A stretch of 64,000 nt of DNA from Conoideocrella luteorostrata (GCA_032433595.1 JASWJB010000203.1:16238-80237), one strand, 5' to 3'. Positions 21,819-33,833 are shown, numbered from the stretch's first letter. Numbers and translations are program-made. The notes: a model not told the origin generated them from the sequence alone.

Positions 21819-22811
21819 TCAACATAAATCAGACGTACATCCTACTGTAGATCCTCTCAAATTTGTCCGATCCTCTAGGCTCGTAGGAGTCAACTCAGAA
21901 TCATCTTCTTTGCAATACCAAGCCTCGCCATGCTTCTGACCATGCGCATCGCTTAGAACTTGTTGTTTTAGCTTTCCCGGGTCTATTGTGACAGACATTG
22001 CAGTCGCTTTCTTCTTCACCCGAAATTCAACATCATTAAACCCCAGATTAGCAGTGAAACCGAACCTCATCTTGAAAGCCCTCTCAACATTGTACGTGAC
22101 GGCTATCGCGAATCTCAGTTGCTCTGGCACTCCCTGCCGCAGTGCCGCATCCTCCTTAACCTGCCATTTCACAATCGTCGTTTTGTCTCCATCACGAAGA
22201 GTGCGACCAATAACTTTGACATTACAGCTTTCAATGAACTGGGTGTTGTGTTGTCGTCGCATGTTGACGACCGGTTCAACCAGAGAACCACTCATCATCC
22301 CAATGCCTGCACCAAAAGTATTGGAAAACTCGTGCTTCACCTCCGTGGACTTGCCCGTGAAGCTTTCGGGGCAGAACATTACGATCTCTGGGGCCATTTT
22401 AAACCGGCCACCAGAGTCCTCGAACTCCACAGAGACATCGACTGACTTGAATCGCAGCAGTCGTCGGATCCGGTGGTAATGCTCGTCGTCAAATGTCTGG
22501 ATCTCAAGGACCATGAGGCACGCGGGTGCGCCAAAAAAATTGCAGAGTCGTAATGGTCGTTTAAGAGATGCCCGGACACGCGAGTGCGCTATCAGGTTGG
22601 CATAGGTTTCGCCCTCTTCTTTGCATGTTGACTCTGGGTCAACACTGGCGTCTTGGTCACCACCGGTAGAAAGATAGCCCGACGCCGCATTGTAAATCTC
22701 GAAAGGCACAAGAAGAACTGTGTCTTCGGAAAGGTCATCCTCATACAGGCCAGGCGGTGGAATACTAAGCTCTTGAAAGCTATCGGTCTTGACTGGTTGA
22801 GAATCCGACAT
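21819..22811 (-). CDS. Unrecognised 330-aa protein paired head to head with a CHAT protease; candidate effector
   Basis: Intronless, 330 aa, ATG at 22811. No signal peptide and no clear transmembrane helix. The sequence appears strand-rich, with dense conserved-looking segments: PLRLCNFFGAPACLMVLEIQ, RFKSVDVSVEFED, PEIVMFCPESFTG, CNVKVIGRTLRDGDK, TTIVKWQVKEDAALRQGVP, LRFAIAVTYNVERAFKMRFG. A Gly-rich stretch (TFGAGIGMMSG) lies mid-protein. The C-terminal 60 residues are polar and could be a removable tail. I do not recognise a named family, and it does not show the gasdermin-like pattern of the protein at 8135. Because CHAT proteases in bacteria and fungi are often encoded beside the protein they cleave, a role as cleavage-activated effector is a reasonable inference but unproven. 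Confidence 0.75.
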   Translation of the reverse strand: MSDSQPVKTDSFQELSIPPPGLYEDDLSEDTVLLVPFEIYNAASGYLSTGGDQDASVDPESTCKEEGETYANLIAHSRVRASLKRPLRLCNFFGAPACLMVLEIQTFDDEHYHRIRRLLRFKSVDVSVEFEDSGGRFKMAPEIVMFCPESFTGKSTEVKHEFSNTFGAGIGMMSGSLVEPVVNMRRQHNTQFIESCNVKVIGRTLRDGDKTTIVKWQVKEDAALRQGVPEQLRFAIAVTYNVERAFKMRFGFTANLGFNDVEFRVKKKATAMSVTIDPGKLKQQVLSDAHGQKHGEAWYCKEDDSELTPTSLEDRTNLRGSTVGCTSDLC

Positions 22812-23201
22812 GTTCTGAAGAAGCGACTTTTTGGATTGTAAGTTTAGAAGGAGTGATTATTCGGCTCTCCTACTAGTCACAGCAATCCGTTTATTTATGC
22901 GCCTTTGTTCGCTCAGGTGCTATGACTTAGTCCATGCAGTGTCCTGCGTAAGCTGCATGAAATATTGGTTCCAGCCGCAGTTGTGGCTGGAAATGGAGTA
23001 AGTAATTGGTGGGGTGTCACAAGAGTTTCAGCCGAGCGTGACATCTTGCATCCTCGGGCACCATAGATTTCCTGCTGCTGCTGCTGCTTTGGACAAAATC
23101 TTTTCAATACACGTACTTAGGCAGGCTACTGTTTCTGAATAATTAAGAGTTTGTGTCTATGTTCATCTCAATTTAGCACAAACTTATGCGCATTCCGAGC
23201 A
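22812..23201. promoter_or_regulatory. Divergent promoter region of the 330-aa / CHAT pair
   Basis: 390 bp between the two start codons. A CTG-type run (CTGCTGCTGCTGCT) lies near 23070. No factor site can be named. If the CHAT gene has an extra 5' exon, part of this region would be transcribed. Confidence 0.5.
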
Positions 23202-26200
23202 ATGATATATCACGGAACACTCACCTCGCTCTACGGGACGCTACCATCACCCATGATACCTGTGCTTGAGGACGCAATTCTAAAGACCAAACTAAAGTTT
23301 TACAAGGCCGCAGAGGAAGCTTTTAACTGCCAGCTCTCTTCATATAACCAAGTGCCAATTGTCGCCATTGAGCGGTCAGAACTATACCTCAGCCAATTCA
23401 AATGCCTGCAAGGATTGCAAGCCCTGGATGCGGTCCGAACCCCTATTTCGGAGGCAAACGAACGAGACTACGATGTCCAGAGATTAATAACAATTTCTCG
23501 CAGCATCTTTAAAATAAAGACAGAAGGAGATACAAAGACGGCGTTGAAAGCAGCTAAAAAAATACAAAAAGATTGGAAGGCTAAAGCAGTAGGCGACTAT
23601 ACGGATATCCAGGTATGCCAAAGGCCGTGGGAGGCGGGAGGAAAATTGCATTATTGAAACTAATCATTTTAAAATCTTTACACAAAAGGTTGAATGCGTC
23701 CGGAAGTACGCCCTAGTTTGTATTTTTCTCGCTAGTAGCCGTGACCTTATCACGGAGGATATGAAGCTAATACCAACACCAATTCCTCCGAACCCCCCAA
23801 CCCGTTGGCAAGGCATCACAGACCTGCGAGTATCTCTGGTCTCCCAAGGCCGGTTTATGGAGGCACTGAGATTCAGCACGGTTGAAAGGGCATTGTGTAC
23901 AGCAGCTGGTCGCTACCATAATATCCAGACGATGCTTAAACTCGGACAGCAGCATCAAGAACTGGCGATGAAGACAGAGAACGAGATTTATTGGCGCGCG
24001 GCCATGCTGCGAGTGCGACTCGATCTGGCAACTCTCTTGACATCTTGGAAAATGAAAACCGAGGCTAGGGAGGCACTCTCAGTCCTAGAAAAGGAATTGG
24101 AGGATACTGTCTCATTATTCAATGGGAAAAGCAGTGTTCTAAGAGCTTCTAATGCATTGGATACTTTAGGCATCGAGTTTTGCAAGCTTAAATTGCTCGG
24201 TGAGAACGAACGGACCATGTCTCAGTTTAAGCAGCTTCTCCGCCTTGGTGAGAAGATGTTAGCAGGAACCCATATCGAGACTGAACAGTGCCACCATCTA
24301 GCTATTGCTTGGGCCGAACAGCTGTATCCCGAGAAGCAATGCGTCGCGGTTAGGACCAATATTCAGCTTCAAACCCAGCACCTTTTTGAGAATGTTCAAG
24401 GGAGAGTTTTAGACGCCGCAGTAAACCTAGGCGAAATTTTGCTGCCGCGGTTCCAGAATATTAAGGAGACGGCGCAAAATATAGAGATGATAGATCTGTT
24501 TGAACAAAAGCATGGGAACATCTCTGGAACTGAAACGCAGAAATTCCTGTCCGACCTTCGCTTATCATTATATGCACAGCGTGGAGACCGGGTACCTTTG
24601 CAACACGGGGGTTTGGGCTCGAATATTGGCACCGAATACAGGCTTCGTCGCCATATACCAAGCAAATCTCTAATTGAGGACGCTAAGTTCAAAAGTGTCA
24701 TTGATAAGGAACACAATTCTATGCTCGATCATGATCAGCTGTGTGGATATTTCTCCAAACCGGTGGAAAATAGGGTCTCGAGGCTCTTACATGATCTTGT
24801 CACCCAGGAGACAATGCCGTCCACACTTACTGCAGCTGCACTGGGCCAGATATTTCTACTAGGCGGAACAGCTAGAAAGGTGACTAAGGCAGACTTTCTA
24901 AAATTGAACGGACAAGAAATGCTTCAGTCGTTGGCCGGCTCAGCAGATTCTCCAGTCAGCAAGGAAGAGTGGCTTAGGCGTGGCCCAGCTTTACGAGAAT
25001 GGTTATTGAAGGACTGTCGACCCAATTTACCCGTCCGCCGATGTTTATGGGTAGAAATTCACAATGCTCGATATGTTGCTTGGAAGCATCACTGCGAAGC
25101 CTCAATATGGACCCAGGGTGCAGCCGAGAGAAAGGCATATCCGGATGACTTCATTCCAGGAACAAGTACGCCAGCAATTTCATTTTTCAACGATAGTAAC
25201 CAGCTCATTAGCGCCATAGAGGATCGTGTTGAATTAGAAGAGGCGAAACTGGGCTACATGTTCAACCATTACGAACGGGAGACTCAACTGGTAGCATCTC
25301 TCCTGCCGTTAATGTATACTCAGGCATTCTTTTCGGCTTATATTATCGGAGGGAAGCTCAGCGTCACCACCCTTTCTCATCTGGATCGTGCAGAAAACCT
25401 TGCCCGAGAGCAATTAGCCCATTGGAAGTCTGTCGATAACCACGTGAATATTGCCATGCAGTCTATCAATATTGCGACAATTGCTCAGTACAAACTAGAG
25501 TGCGGCATTATAACAGAACCTGCTTTAGTTTACCAAACCCTCGAGGAAGCCCTGGGGCTTTTAGATGAGGTGGAGATGCTGTTTGGTACAACTCTCTACA
25601 ATCTCGATCTTGACCATTCAATAGCATCGCTAGAGATAAAGATGCGTGCAGGCTCTAAAATGGATATTTGGAGGGCAAGTAGTCTTGCGATAAGACTCTT
25701 GCTCAGTGCAATCCAATTTATCGAAGCCAGCAAAGACAGGACAGAAGGTATTGACGACGAGGAATCCACTACTAATGGTCAAGAATCGATGACCCTGAGA
25801 TTATGGCAATGGGTTCAACGAAGTAAAGCAAGGGCACTTGCGCAAAGCATAGGTCTAGATAATATAGCACAGGAGAGCCTGTTATTTGGTATCCGGAATT
25901 CGATCAGCGAGGGCCAAATCGGCCGAGATGATGACGATGCAGGCACAGACAATGACGATGAGGCACCAAGGCTGCAGACATTTGCATCCGTACCTCTGGA
26001 ATTCCTCCCAGAAGCTTGCAAATTGTTGAAGGGCAGCAATATTACTTTTCCAAAACTGCACAATAGGCATCTCACTAAGAAGACTTTTCTTTCCGACACC
26101 CCAGCAACACCACGCGTCGCCGCCACCCTAGAGGACATCACCTCACTCAGTCAAGACCTACAAAGTGTAGAGGTTCTTGCCGCAAGGATCAAGAGTCTTG

Positions 26201-27717
26201 ATGAGGAGCAAACCGAAATCAGAAGGAAGCTTGAAGATCGTCTATCTAAACTCAATGATAACATCAACGCAAGACCAGAGCTATGCATCATCCTCCAAAT
26301 CGCAGACTTTTTGAACAAAGAAAAGGAACTGCTAGAGGTCATACAATCTAAAACATTTCTGGATCTTCAAGACCGACTGCAAAGCCGAATCAATCTTCAG
26401 CGCCTCCGGGAGGAAATGAAAAACGTTCCCCTGCTCCAGCAGTTGCTCAAAGTCCGAGAAGGGTGGCCGCTGTCCCAAAACGACCTGCAGAAAATGGACA
26501 ACCGGCGGAACAGTAAAGTTGTCTTTGTCGACTGGTTCAGTACTATAAGTCTCTTCAATACAGCCGAGAAGATATACATGATACTATGGCGGAACGGGAC
26601 GTTCAGTCTAGTCGACCTGCATACGACTCTCAATGACATCGCTGATCCTATTCGACAATTCTTTGAAAACCCGGATGAATTTCTTCCAGAGGTTGAGCCT
26701 ACGCCTATAAAAGCTATGGATCTCAAAAACATGGTTCCGAAGAACAGGACCAGCGATCTAGCAGAGCACAGGAAGTTGCGGAGCTGTTCCAAACTAATCG
26801 AGCCATTGCTTGATAGCACGCTAGTCAAGCCAGAAGACCTGCTCGTTTTCAGTGTCACCGAAGGCTTCAATAATTTTCCTCTACACGCGATTAATCACGA
26901 TGACCACGAACCTCTGATAGTTAATCATCCTGTTGTTTATGTGCCGTCGCTGTCGGTCTTACACAGATGCTACTGGTCCCGGCACGGCAAGACGCAGGTG
27001 CCACATCCTAAAAAGACCCATAAAGCCCTAGTCCTCGGCGGTGTCCGATGTAGGGATTCAAAATACGATTATGGCATGCTTGGCGTCCAGAGATTCGGCG
27101 CCCTGCTCAACGTGCCTTGCGACACGTTCGAGGGTGCCGCTGCCACCTTGAGCAACCTTCAAGCATACATTTCCGACGCAGATCTTTTGCACTTTCACTT
27201 GCACACCAACTATAAGCTTTTGAAAGAGGACGCAGGGCATGATGCAGCCTTCACCGAATCGCCGCTCACTCAAGCCATCTGTTTCACCGATAATGACTTG
27301 ACGACTCCCAACATCCTGACCCTTCAGCTCACGCCGGGGGCACACCTGAACCTGTTTGCTTGCGCAAGTGGGTTACAAGGAAAGTTCTCGCACGGAAACT
27401 CCCCGTGGGCGGGCAGAACGAACGAGGCGATGGGGTTAGTGCCTGCGTTTTTGATTGCAGGCTCAGGGTCGATGACGAGCTCATTATGGCCTATCCAGGA
27501 CGAGCATGCGGCAGTTTTTGGCGGTGTTTTTTGGAAAGCCATCGGTGCTGCTTTAGATAGTCATGAAAAAGGCTATAGTGAGGGAGTAATAGGGCAGAGC
27601 TGGGTTGATATTGCGGATATAATGAGAGCCACGGTGCTTACCATGAGAGATATGTATGGGTCACCTGCCGCATGGGCTGGGTTTGTGCTCAGTGGGTATT
27701 GGCGGTTTGAGAAGTAA
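23202..27717 (+). CDS. CHAT-domain (caspase-like) protease with long helical N-terminal region
   Basis: Two exons: join(23202..23612, 23689..27717), 1479 aa; the intron has a CTAAT branch site. The start is uncertain: ATG at 23202 or 23253, or a further 5' exon. Residues 1 to about 1130 are mostly helical, probably TPR-like in part, with a coiled-coil-like stretch (residues about 945-1030). The last 350 residues are a CHAT domain: YVPSLSVLHR, LVLGGVRC, DLLHFHLHT with the expected catalytic His1309, and LNLFACASG with the expected catalytic Cys1362 (usual patterns HFxCHG and SACxTG). The end (SPAAWAGFVLSG) is typical of CHAT proteins. CHAT peptidases are clan CD relatives of caspases and separases, and in fungi are associated with cell-death effectors. 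The divergent 330-aa neighbour is its likely partner (inference). Confidence 0.88.
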
Positions 27718-28306
27718 GGTGACCCGGAGCAGAAGTCCCCTGCTCGTTAAATGCAAAGAATAGGCATAATAACACAAGGACAGTATTCTCGTCAAGGACA
27801 CAGTTCAATTCTGAAGAAGCAAGCAATTTAATTCGCGACCGTTACGTGCTGGAATTGCAAGCAAAGTGATGATATTCTTGTTATTGTTAATATTGTGTAT
27901 TGTGTTGTGTGTTGTGTTCTAATCTAGCTATTCCGTACAGAAGAGGGGTCCTATGAGTCCAACTTGCAGCGTGACTAATCCGCCTACACATCCGACAATC
28001 CTTATCGTAACACTAATAGTTAGGATATGACTTAGTCATCTCATCACCAAGCTTACCGGCTAAAATAAAGTTAGAAATAACTAATACCACACGTTACAGG
28101 AAGAGACGGGGAAGGGGGAGGAGGGGTCAAGTAACATTCTAAGATGTCACATACCGATGTCAGGGAATACAAAATGAGACTGCTGCCATGATTGCAGAAC
28201 CAAAACCAGCAGAGCCAAACAGACTTTATATTTTGAACAACATGAACAACAACGCGATCCAACGGCATTATCCAGAAATATCCTGCATATTTGTCTAAAA
28301 TCTAGA
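27718..28306. other. Convergent 3' flanks; no gene seen
   Basis: It lies between the ends of the CHAT gene and the minus-strand secreted protein gene. A TGTGTTGTGT-type run near 27895-27917 is low complexity. Nothing else is supported. Confidence 0.45.
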
Positions 28307-29665
28307 TTACGTCGCCTCGGGCTTTCCCTGACCAGGCTCTTTCTTGGGTTTAGTAGGAGCTTCCTCCGAAGCGTCCTTCGATTTTTGAGCAGCTGAACTG
28401 CACCCCAGTGCCCAAGAACCGGCTCCTACATCACATGCCTTGCACAAAAACTTCTTTTTCCACAACTGTTTATCGACAAGGTCCAGTGCAGTCAGCATCG
28501 GTTGCCAATCGGCGGAAGGCTGAAACTCTGCGAGTCCTGCGGGGGAGTAGCACAAATCGCTATCTTTAATCAAAGTATCCTTAAACATGCCTTTTTTTAG
28601 CGTAGCCAAACGCAACGCATTCTTGCTAACATCTTTATCGATCGTGATGTTCTTCGCTGGGACTCTAGACGCAATCGCCCAAGTTATCTGGTCCTCGGCA
28701 TTCTTCAAGGAGCCCATGAACCGTCCGGCTAACTTGTATGCGGCTTTCCAGTCCTCGCTCCCCTCAGCGCCAAGTGTACCTTGGGTTATCAACTTTGCAG
28801 TCTTGTCAATGTCTCCTTTTCCGATCTGACCGCCGCCGCCCCCTGTCACCCACTTTTGGACCTTTTCATAGTGGCTGATAAGCTCAGTCTTTGCGCGCTC
28901 TAGGATTTTTTCCATCGCCTCCTTTTTCGCCTTATCTGCTTCAAGCATACCGTCGGACGGAAATCTTTCGTCACAAGACTGCTCACCGCGTCTACGGGCT
29001 GCTGCGGCAAACTTTTCCGTCTCGAAAAGACTACACGCGCCCCGGAGCAACCATCGCTTGGCAGAATTTCCTGCTGGATGCTGCGTTGTGTTGGGGTCGT
29101 GGCATTTTGCGGGCCAGCCCGTATTGAGAAGCTCAAACTGGCCCAACCTGTTATTGCACGGCTCCGGTACCTCAATCGACGTATTATCCCCGAGTTCGCG
29201 AACACTGCTTTTACCACACTCGAAGATTTCACTAGACGACTTGCCTTCAAGCGCGCAGCCTCCAATGCCTAATAGGAAAGCAAGCACGACATTCCCCGGT
29301 TGGCCAGGGGTTTCATAGCGGATCTTTTTGAGTGCATTCTTTCCTACATTCTTAGACAGGCTTTGGACTTGTCCCGGCTTAATTTTTAGCGTAGAATCCA
29401 AGAATTCTTTAATCTTCTTGGCTTTTTTAGCCGCTTCATATATGTCGTATATAGTTTGTATGGCTTCTTTGCCCAGAGACCGAAGCTCTTCAGGGACTAG
29501 ATTTGACAACTCCAGGCGCTTGTCTAGAGCGCTCAAGCGATTACTCTCGATGCCTGACGGATTGTGCTTGTCTAAGAAACCTGGAGGGGCCGCGAAAGCT
29601 AGTTCAAAGAATTCGGCACATAAAATGCCGGTAAAAGCGAGTTGAGTGAGTCGTAGTATACGCAT
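28307..29665 (-). CDS. Secreted lysine-rich protein of unknown function
   Basis: Intronless, 452 aa. I chose the ATG at 29665 because it starts a good signal peptide (MRILRLTQLAFTGILC...FA-APPGF); an in-frame GTG further upstream is not a fungal start. The mature protein is rich in Lys, Glu and Ala, probably helical, with about ten Cys in the second half and a C-terminal Lys/Pro/Glu tail (APTKPKKEPGQGKPE). A Gly-rich linker (VTGGGGGQIGKG) sits mid-protein. I recognise no domain. The features fit a lineage-specific secreted protein or effector, but no role can be given. It lies just outside the putative immunity island. Confidence 0.8.
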   Translation of the reverse strand: MRILRLTQLAFTGILCAEFFELAFAAPPGFLDKHNPSGIESNRLSALDKRLELSNLVPEELRSLGKEAIQTIYDIYEAAKKAKKIKEFLDSTLKIKPGQVQSLSKNVGKNALKKIRYETPGQPGNVVLAFLLGIGGCALEGKSSSEIFECGKSSVRELGDNTSIEVPEPCNNRLGQFELLNTGWPAKCHDPNTTQHPAGNSAKRWLLRGACSLFETEKFAAAARRRGEQSCDERFPSDGMLEADKAKKEAMEKILERAKTELISHYEKVQKWVTGGGGGQIGKGDIDKTAKLITQGTLGAEGSEDWKAAYKLAGRFMGSLKNAEDQITWAIASRVPAKNITIDKDVSKNALRLATLKKGMFKDTLIKDSDLCYSPAGLAEFQPSADWQPMLTALDLVDKQLWKKKFLCKACDVGAGSWALGCSSAAQKSKDASEEAPTKPKKEPGQGKPEAT

Positions 29666-31707
29666 CGTGCAATTATATATGGTGCGAGGAATCAAAATGG
29701 TGAACACTGTATAAAATATTGTAAGGCATGTATGATCTGGTTTGTATAAACATAAAACTCCAGGCGGAACGCAGGTGATATATACTCTAGGTGTTATAAT
29801 CAGCGATTTGTCTTATACGCCGGATTTGGGCGATTGCCGAGAATACAAACGCAAACTACAATAAGTAGTTACTCGAAACAGTTTGCCAACAAAGGCGGAC
29901 GCTGAATGGATGGGATCTCATATTGCAGACTAGGAACCATAAGCCATAAGCAGCCAAGCATGAGTTATTCGGAAACAGTCAGATTATTTTAATGTTTGCG
30001 TGCGTGCCGATCTCTCTCTTAATGTATAGATAAGGAGTCTCCACTGGGTGCATAGCACTTGTAGTTGTTAATTTTGTCATCTATCTGAGACCACCCTCGT
30101 GGGCGAATACACGGCTAACCAAGTCGAAGAACTGGAATCATGTGGACTCCCGAGGATTACGGAGAGTATTGGGCGGGGGGCGGAGAGGTGGGGGGCACTA
30201 CGGGGTTGATCCCAGCGCTCGCTCCAGATGAACCAGTGAGGACAGTTGTCACTAGATAAATGTTGATTTTCGCTCTTCAGTGATGAATCTTGGTCTACTC
30301 CGGGTACTACGTAGTTATGCTTGAGTTCCTATCCAGACAACAGACAACCCTCTGTCAGTGCTTGCCCCTGTCAAACCATTACGCTAATTCTTATCAGCAA
30401 TTTAAGGCTTTCCGGGTAATTTTCAAACTAGCCTTATCCTCAAACCGAATGTTGTTCTCCTATTACTCATAACTCATTCTCCATGTAATGGTTTTTTTTT
30501 TTCGTTCTCACTATTATTCCCACCTATCCGAAGTTTCACATGCGGATCTTGTTGCATCCCACTCGGTTTCATGTACTCCAGCTGCAGCCCAAACAGAACT
30601 AGCCAACTCAATACTGTATTAAATTGCGTTGCGGGGGGGTGGAGCTGGAAGAGTTTAAAATCGTGCATACCCATAACGATGAATTCTCTGTGTCCTGTCC
30701 CTTCCAATCCCTTTCAAATTCCTCCTTTTACACCCTTCACCATATTCATTATGTTCAATTAACGGTCTTCACTACGGTGCCGAAATTCTATCTATAGAGC
30801 TCGCAACAGCCTGAGGATAATTTTAACAAGTATGGCTAGGGTGGCCGATGCAGCTGGGCACTGCTGCTGAACATAATAGTGAGACAAGAATAGACAACAA
30901 GCACCCCTTACCTAAACTACTTTGTTAATCCATGCATATTAGCATCGGGCTGCGTTTATATTCTTAGGACTGGCACACCGAATCGTGGTCAAGATTCGTT
31001 AACCAAATAATTCCCCGCGTCCCCCATCACGCAAGTGGCGGGGTGCTCTGCTGTTGGTGTTGCTTCCAATCTGGTTACGGCAGGCATTCTGGGGTATTCT
31101 TACTTTCGTCAATTGCCTGGCCAATACACTGCTGCTTATCAGCACCGCATACGCAAATTAGCTGACGGCGGCCAAGGCCCGGCAGTCAAAAATGTCGCCG
31201 AAAAAGGATCAAGTGTGCTGAACGGCGGTTACGCAACAAGTGGTTACAAAGATAAAAGTAATCTCGTTCTTTACAAGGAATTGCGGCTGTTGCCCACTCT
31301 ATATACCGTTCCCGGCTTTAGTTGTAATGTTTATCCAAACATACGGCGACTCTCAATGCAAGGAAGTTAAGACGGATTAAATCCAACAACCATTCAGCAT
31401 TGGAACCGGATGTAAATAGGCGCCTACGTATCGCCAGTCCCTCGCATCTCTAAATAGATGAGGCAAGCTTGAATTCTCGCATTCAACAGCAACCCGTGTT
31501 GCTCTTACCTAGCTTTCATCTCTGCTACTGTGTCTTGTTTCAGTCACATCCGGATTCTTTCAGTCTCGCTACAGCTATTTTGAGAGGAAGCGCTCTGGAA
31601 AGCGGCAAACAAATTGGACAGCCGGTCGCTACTATCGATGGGGGACTTGTTCCGAAACCCAACATTGAAAGTTCGAAGAAGTCACATTCGTTTCATATAC
31701 CATCTAT
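29666..31707. other. Two-kilobase stretch without a supported gene
   Basis: Only short frames of low quality occur (for example 31035-31370). I see no family features, LTR ends or RNA genes. Confidence 0.4.
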
Positions 31708-32809
31708 TTATGAGTCTTTACCTTCCCACGTGACCACGCCACTGCCATGATAGCAGTTGGGCTCCGGCGCAGAACTCCAAAAAGGTGACGCATTTGGAGT
31801 TGAAAGTTGCAAGACAGGCCTTAGCAACTGAAACTCACCCCAAGGTCCTTGTAGAGTGGCGGACATTTTCTTGAAGTACTCGGGAAGCACTTCCATCCAC
31901 CCCTTGAGCGCAACATCCAGGAGTTCAAGGACGAACAAGTCTGGGCCTGTTTTGTTCCACTTAAGTTTCTCGTAACACTTCCTCACCACAGGACAATACA
32001 AGCCAATATCTTTCTGCAACGACAAAGAAGCTGCTGCCATCAAAGAGGCGGAAACATGATAGGAGCCTCGTTGGCGGGTCCTATCCCGGACTGCCATCAT
32101 CGCGCCAACGGCAGCGATTAAGCAGGTCAACATACCAGGAACAGGAAACGCAGGCAGCAAGCACGTACCGTCGGTATAGCCAAGGCTCCGTCCCGTGACG
32201 AATTGATGAAGGAGCAGCCGGAGGCGGCGTCGGCCACCTGCTGCATGGCGTATTTGGATCCAGGCCTATAGCTCGTAGTACTGGATCTACATTGAGTGAT
32301 CCGTGTAGCTGATACCAAACGCCAGTGTGTTTAGTCAAACAATTCATTGTTGCGCGCAATCATAGAGGCGTTGCGAACGTATCTTTCTCTATATCCTTGG
32401 GGAAGATACTCCCTAGCTTGCCGTTCTTGGCCAACTCCCGAACAGTTGACCCGTTGCGTCGACTCATGTCGACACTGCCAAGCCAAAAGGCAGCATGATC
32501 CGTATTGACGGCGACCCGAGGATCGGAACGTTGGCCGTCTCTGGGGTCCAATATCTCATTGGCTACAATGCCACACATGCCATGCAAGGCAGCGGCTATG
32601 ACAGGTGTCATGAGCAGACCTGGTCCTATCGGCTTTTTCATGCCTTCGAAGGTTACTGCATCTAGAACGGCACTATCTTTGGTGAACCCCGGGGTAGCAC
32701 TCGCTAATAGCTGTAAGACTCGACTTGCATCTTGGGGTATAGAGGGAGCGTCCGCATCAATCTATGATCCAGGTCCGTATACATCCGCCCCGGATATAGG
32801 TTTCGCCAT
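31708..32809 (-). pseudogene. Decayed CoA-transferase family III (CaiB/BaiF-like) gene
   Basis: Reading starts at ATG 32809. After 15 codons there is an in-frame TAG at 32764-32762; the frame then continues with good sequence (IPQDASRVLQLLASATPGF, LLMTPVIAAALHGMCGIVAN, VAVNTDHAAFWLGS). Around 32360 the frame shifts (VWYQLHGSLN, LRAIGLDPNTP) and again near 32160, where LIAAVGAMMAVRDR, ASLMAAASLSLQKDIGLY and SAPEPNCYHGSG are read. These segments are in the order found in fungal CoA-transferase III enzymes, which move CoA between acyl groups. With a stop and at least two shifts it should be inactive. Confidence 0.75.
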
Positions 32810-33262
32810 GGTAGCATGTTAAGATTCTGAAAAGGTTGGTGCCAACAGAAGACAATGCTGTATTCATTTAAACGAGGGCACGTTTGCCGTTTATTAAACA
32901 GAATACTAGACGGGCTTAAATAAATATCCATTTGCTCATATCCTTCGGTTCATATTAAATGCAATCATCACCTTTAAAAAGTAGCAATGTACCACTCAGG
33001 AATTCAATGTCTCCCGGTCCGGCCGGACCGTGAGGGGTGTTTGCGGTAGCTAGCCCACACCCCCTCCACACAAGTGCAATTCCCACCTCGATGCCGGAGT
33101 TTCACACCATGGCCGTTCTAGCCGGTGCCGGTCTACGGAGCGACGCCTCAATAGGTAAAGATAAGACAATATCGACATTAGCTCAGTCCCCACAGAATGC
33201 ATCCAGGGATCCACGCACAGTAGCAAGTCTCGAGGAAAATATTAATTGCGTTATATAGATGA
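32810..33262. other. No gene seen
   Basis: Intergenic sequence between the CoA-transferase pseudogene and the end of the cupin gene; no supported feature. Confidence 0.4.
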
Positions 33263-33833
33263 CTATCTATTTTGTTTAACGTCTTGGTCTTCGGGTAATA
33301 CAATCATTTCCGCTCCTTTGAACCTGTAGACAATGTTCTTAAATTGAGCTTCTGGAAAGACATAGAGCCATTCTAGAGTTTCTTTAGGTCCACAGAATAC
33401 GCCGTGCATAGCATCTCCGGGAATCCAGAGAACAGTTCCTGCCGATACGTGATTCGCTACTCCGTTAACCTCAACATTCCCGGACCCCGCAAGGATGTAG
33501 TACATCTCTGCTGGAGCATGTTGGTGCAGCGCAAGATGACCACCTGGTGGACATGTCGCGATGCCAGCACACATCGAGTCTGTCGGCGTGGCTGGGCTTG
33601 AAAACACTGTCTTCCAGACAACATTCCCATGAGCCGAATCTGGAAATGAGTGCAAGTCCATCTGAGAGATGGTCAGGTGTTCGATAACCTGGGGCGACAA
33701 TGCCGGGTCTTCTCGAATTTGGCTCCGGACCTTGGGTTATAAGTTTCAGTCAGTCGAGCGAACCCGTCATGGTTGTTGCGAACTCACGGAGTCTAACGAA
33801 AAGACTTACCGCACGGGAGGCGCAACCCCCCAT
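33263..33833 (-). CDS. Cupin-domain protein
   Basis: Two exons: complement(join(33263..33730, 33810..33833)), 163 aa. The first exon is only eight codons (MGGCASRA); its donor GTAAGT and the CTGAC branch support it, and the junction is in phase. The fold is a single cupin barrel: the metal-binding motif appears as HLALHQHAPAEMYYILAGSG (two His and Glu), and the second motif as GTVLWIPGDAMHGVF. There is no signal peptide. Small cupins include dioxygenases, isomerases and storage-type proteins, so the substrate cannot be guessed. It lies head to head with the damaged Zn2Cys6 factor at 34049. Confidence 0.82.

Noticed and set aside
21988..22479. 163-codon frame opposite the 330-aa gene
   Set aside because: Antisense shadow of a frame with much better protein character.
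31035..31370. 111-codon plus-strand frame
   Set aside because: Starts with a non-ATG codon and shows no recognisable motif; a short secreted or membrane protein cannot be excluded but is unsupported.
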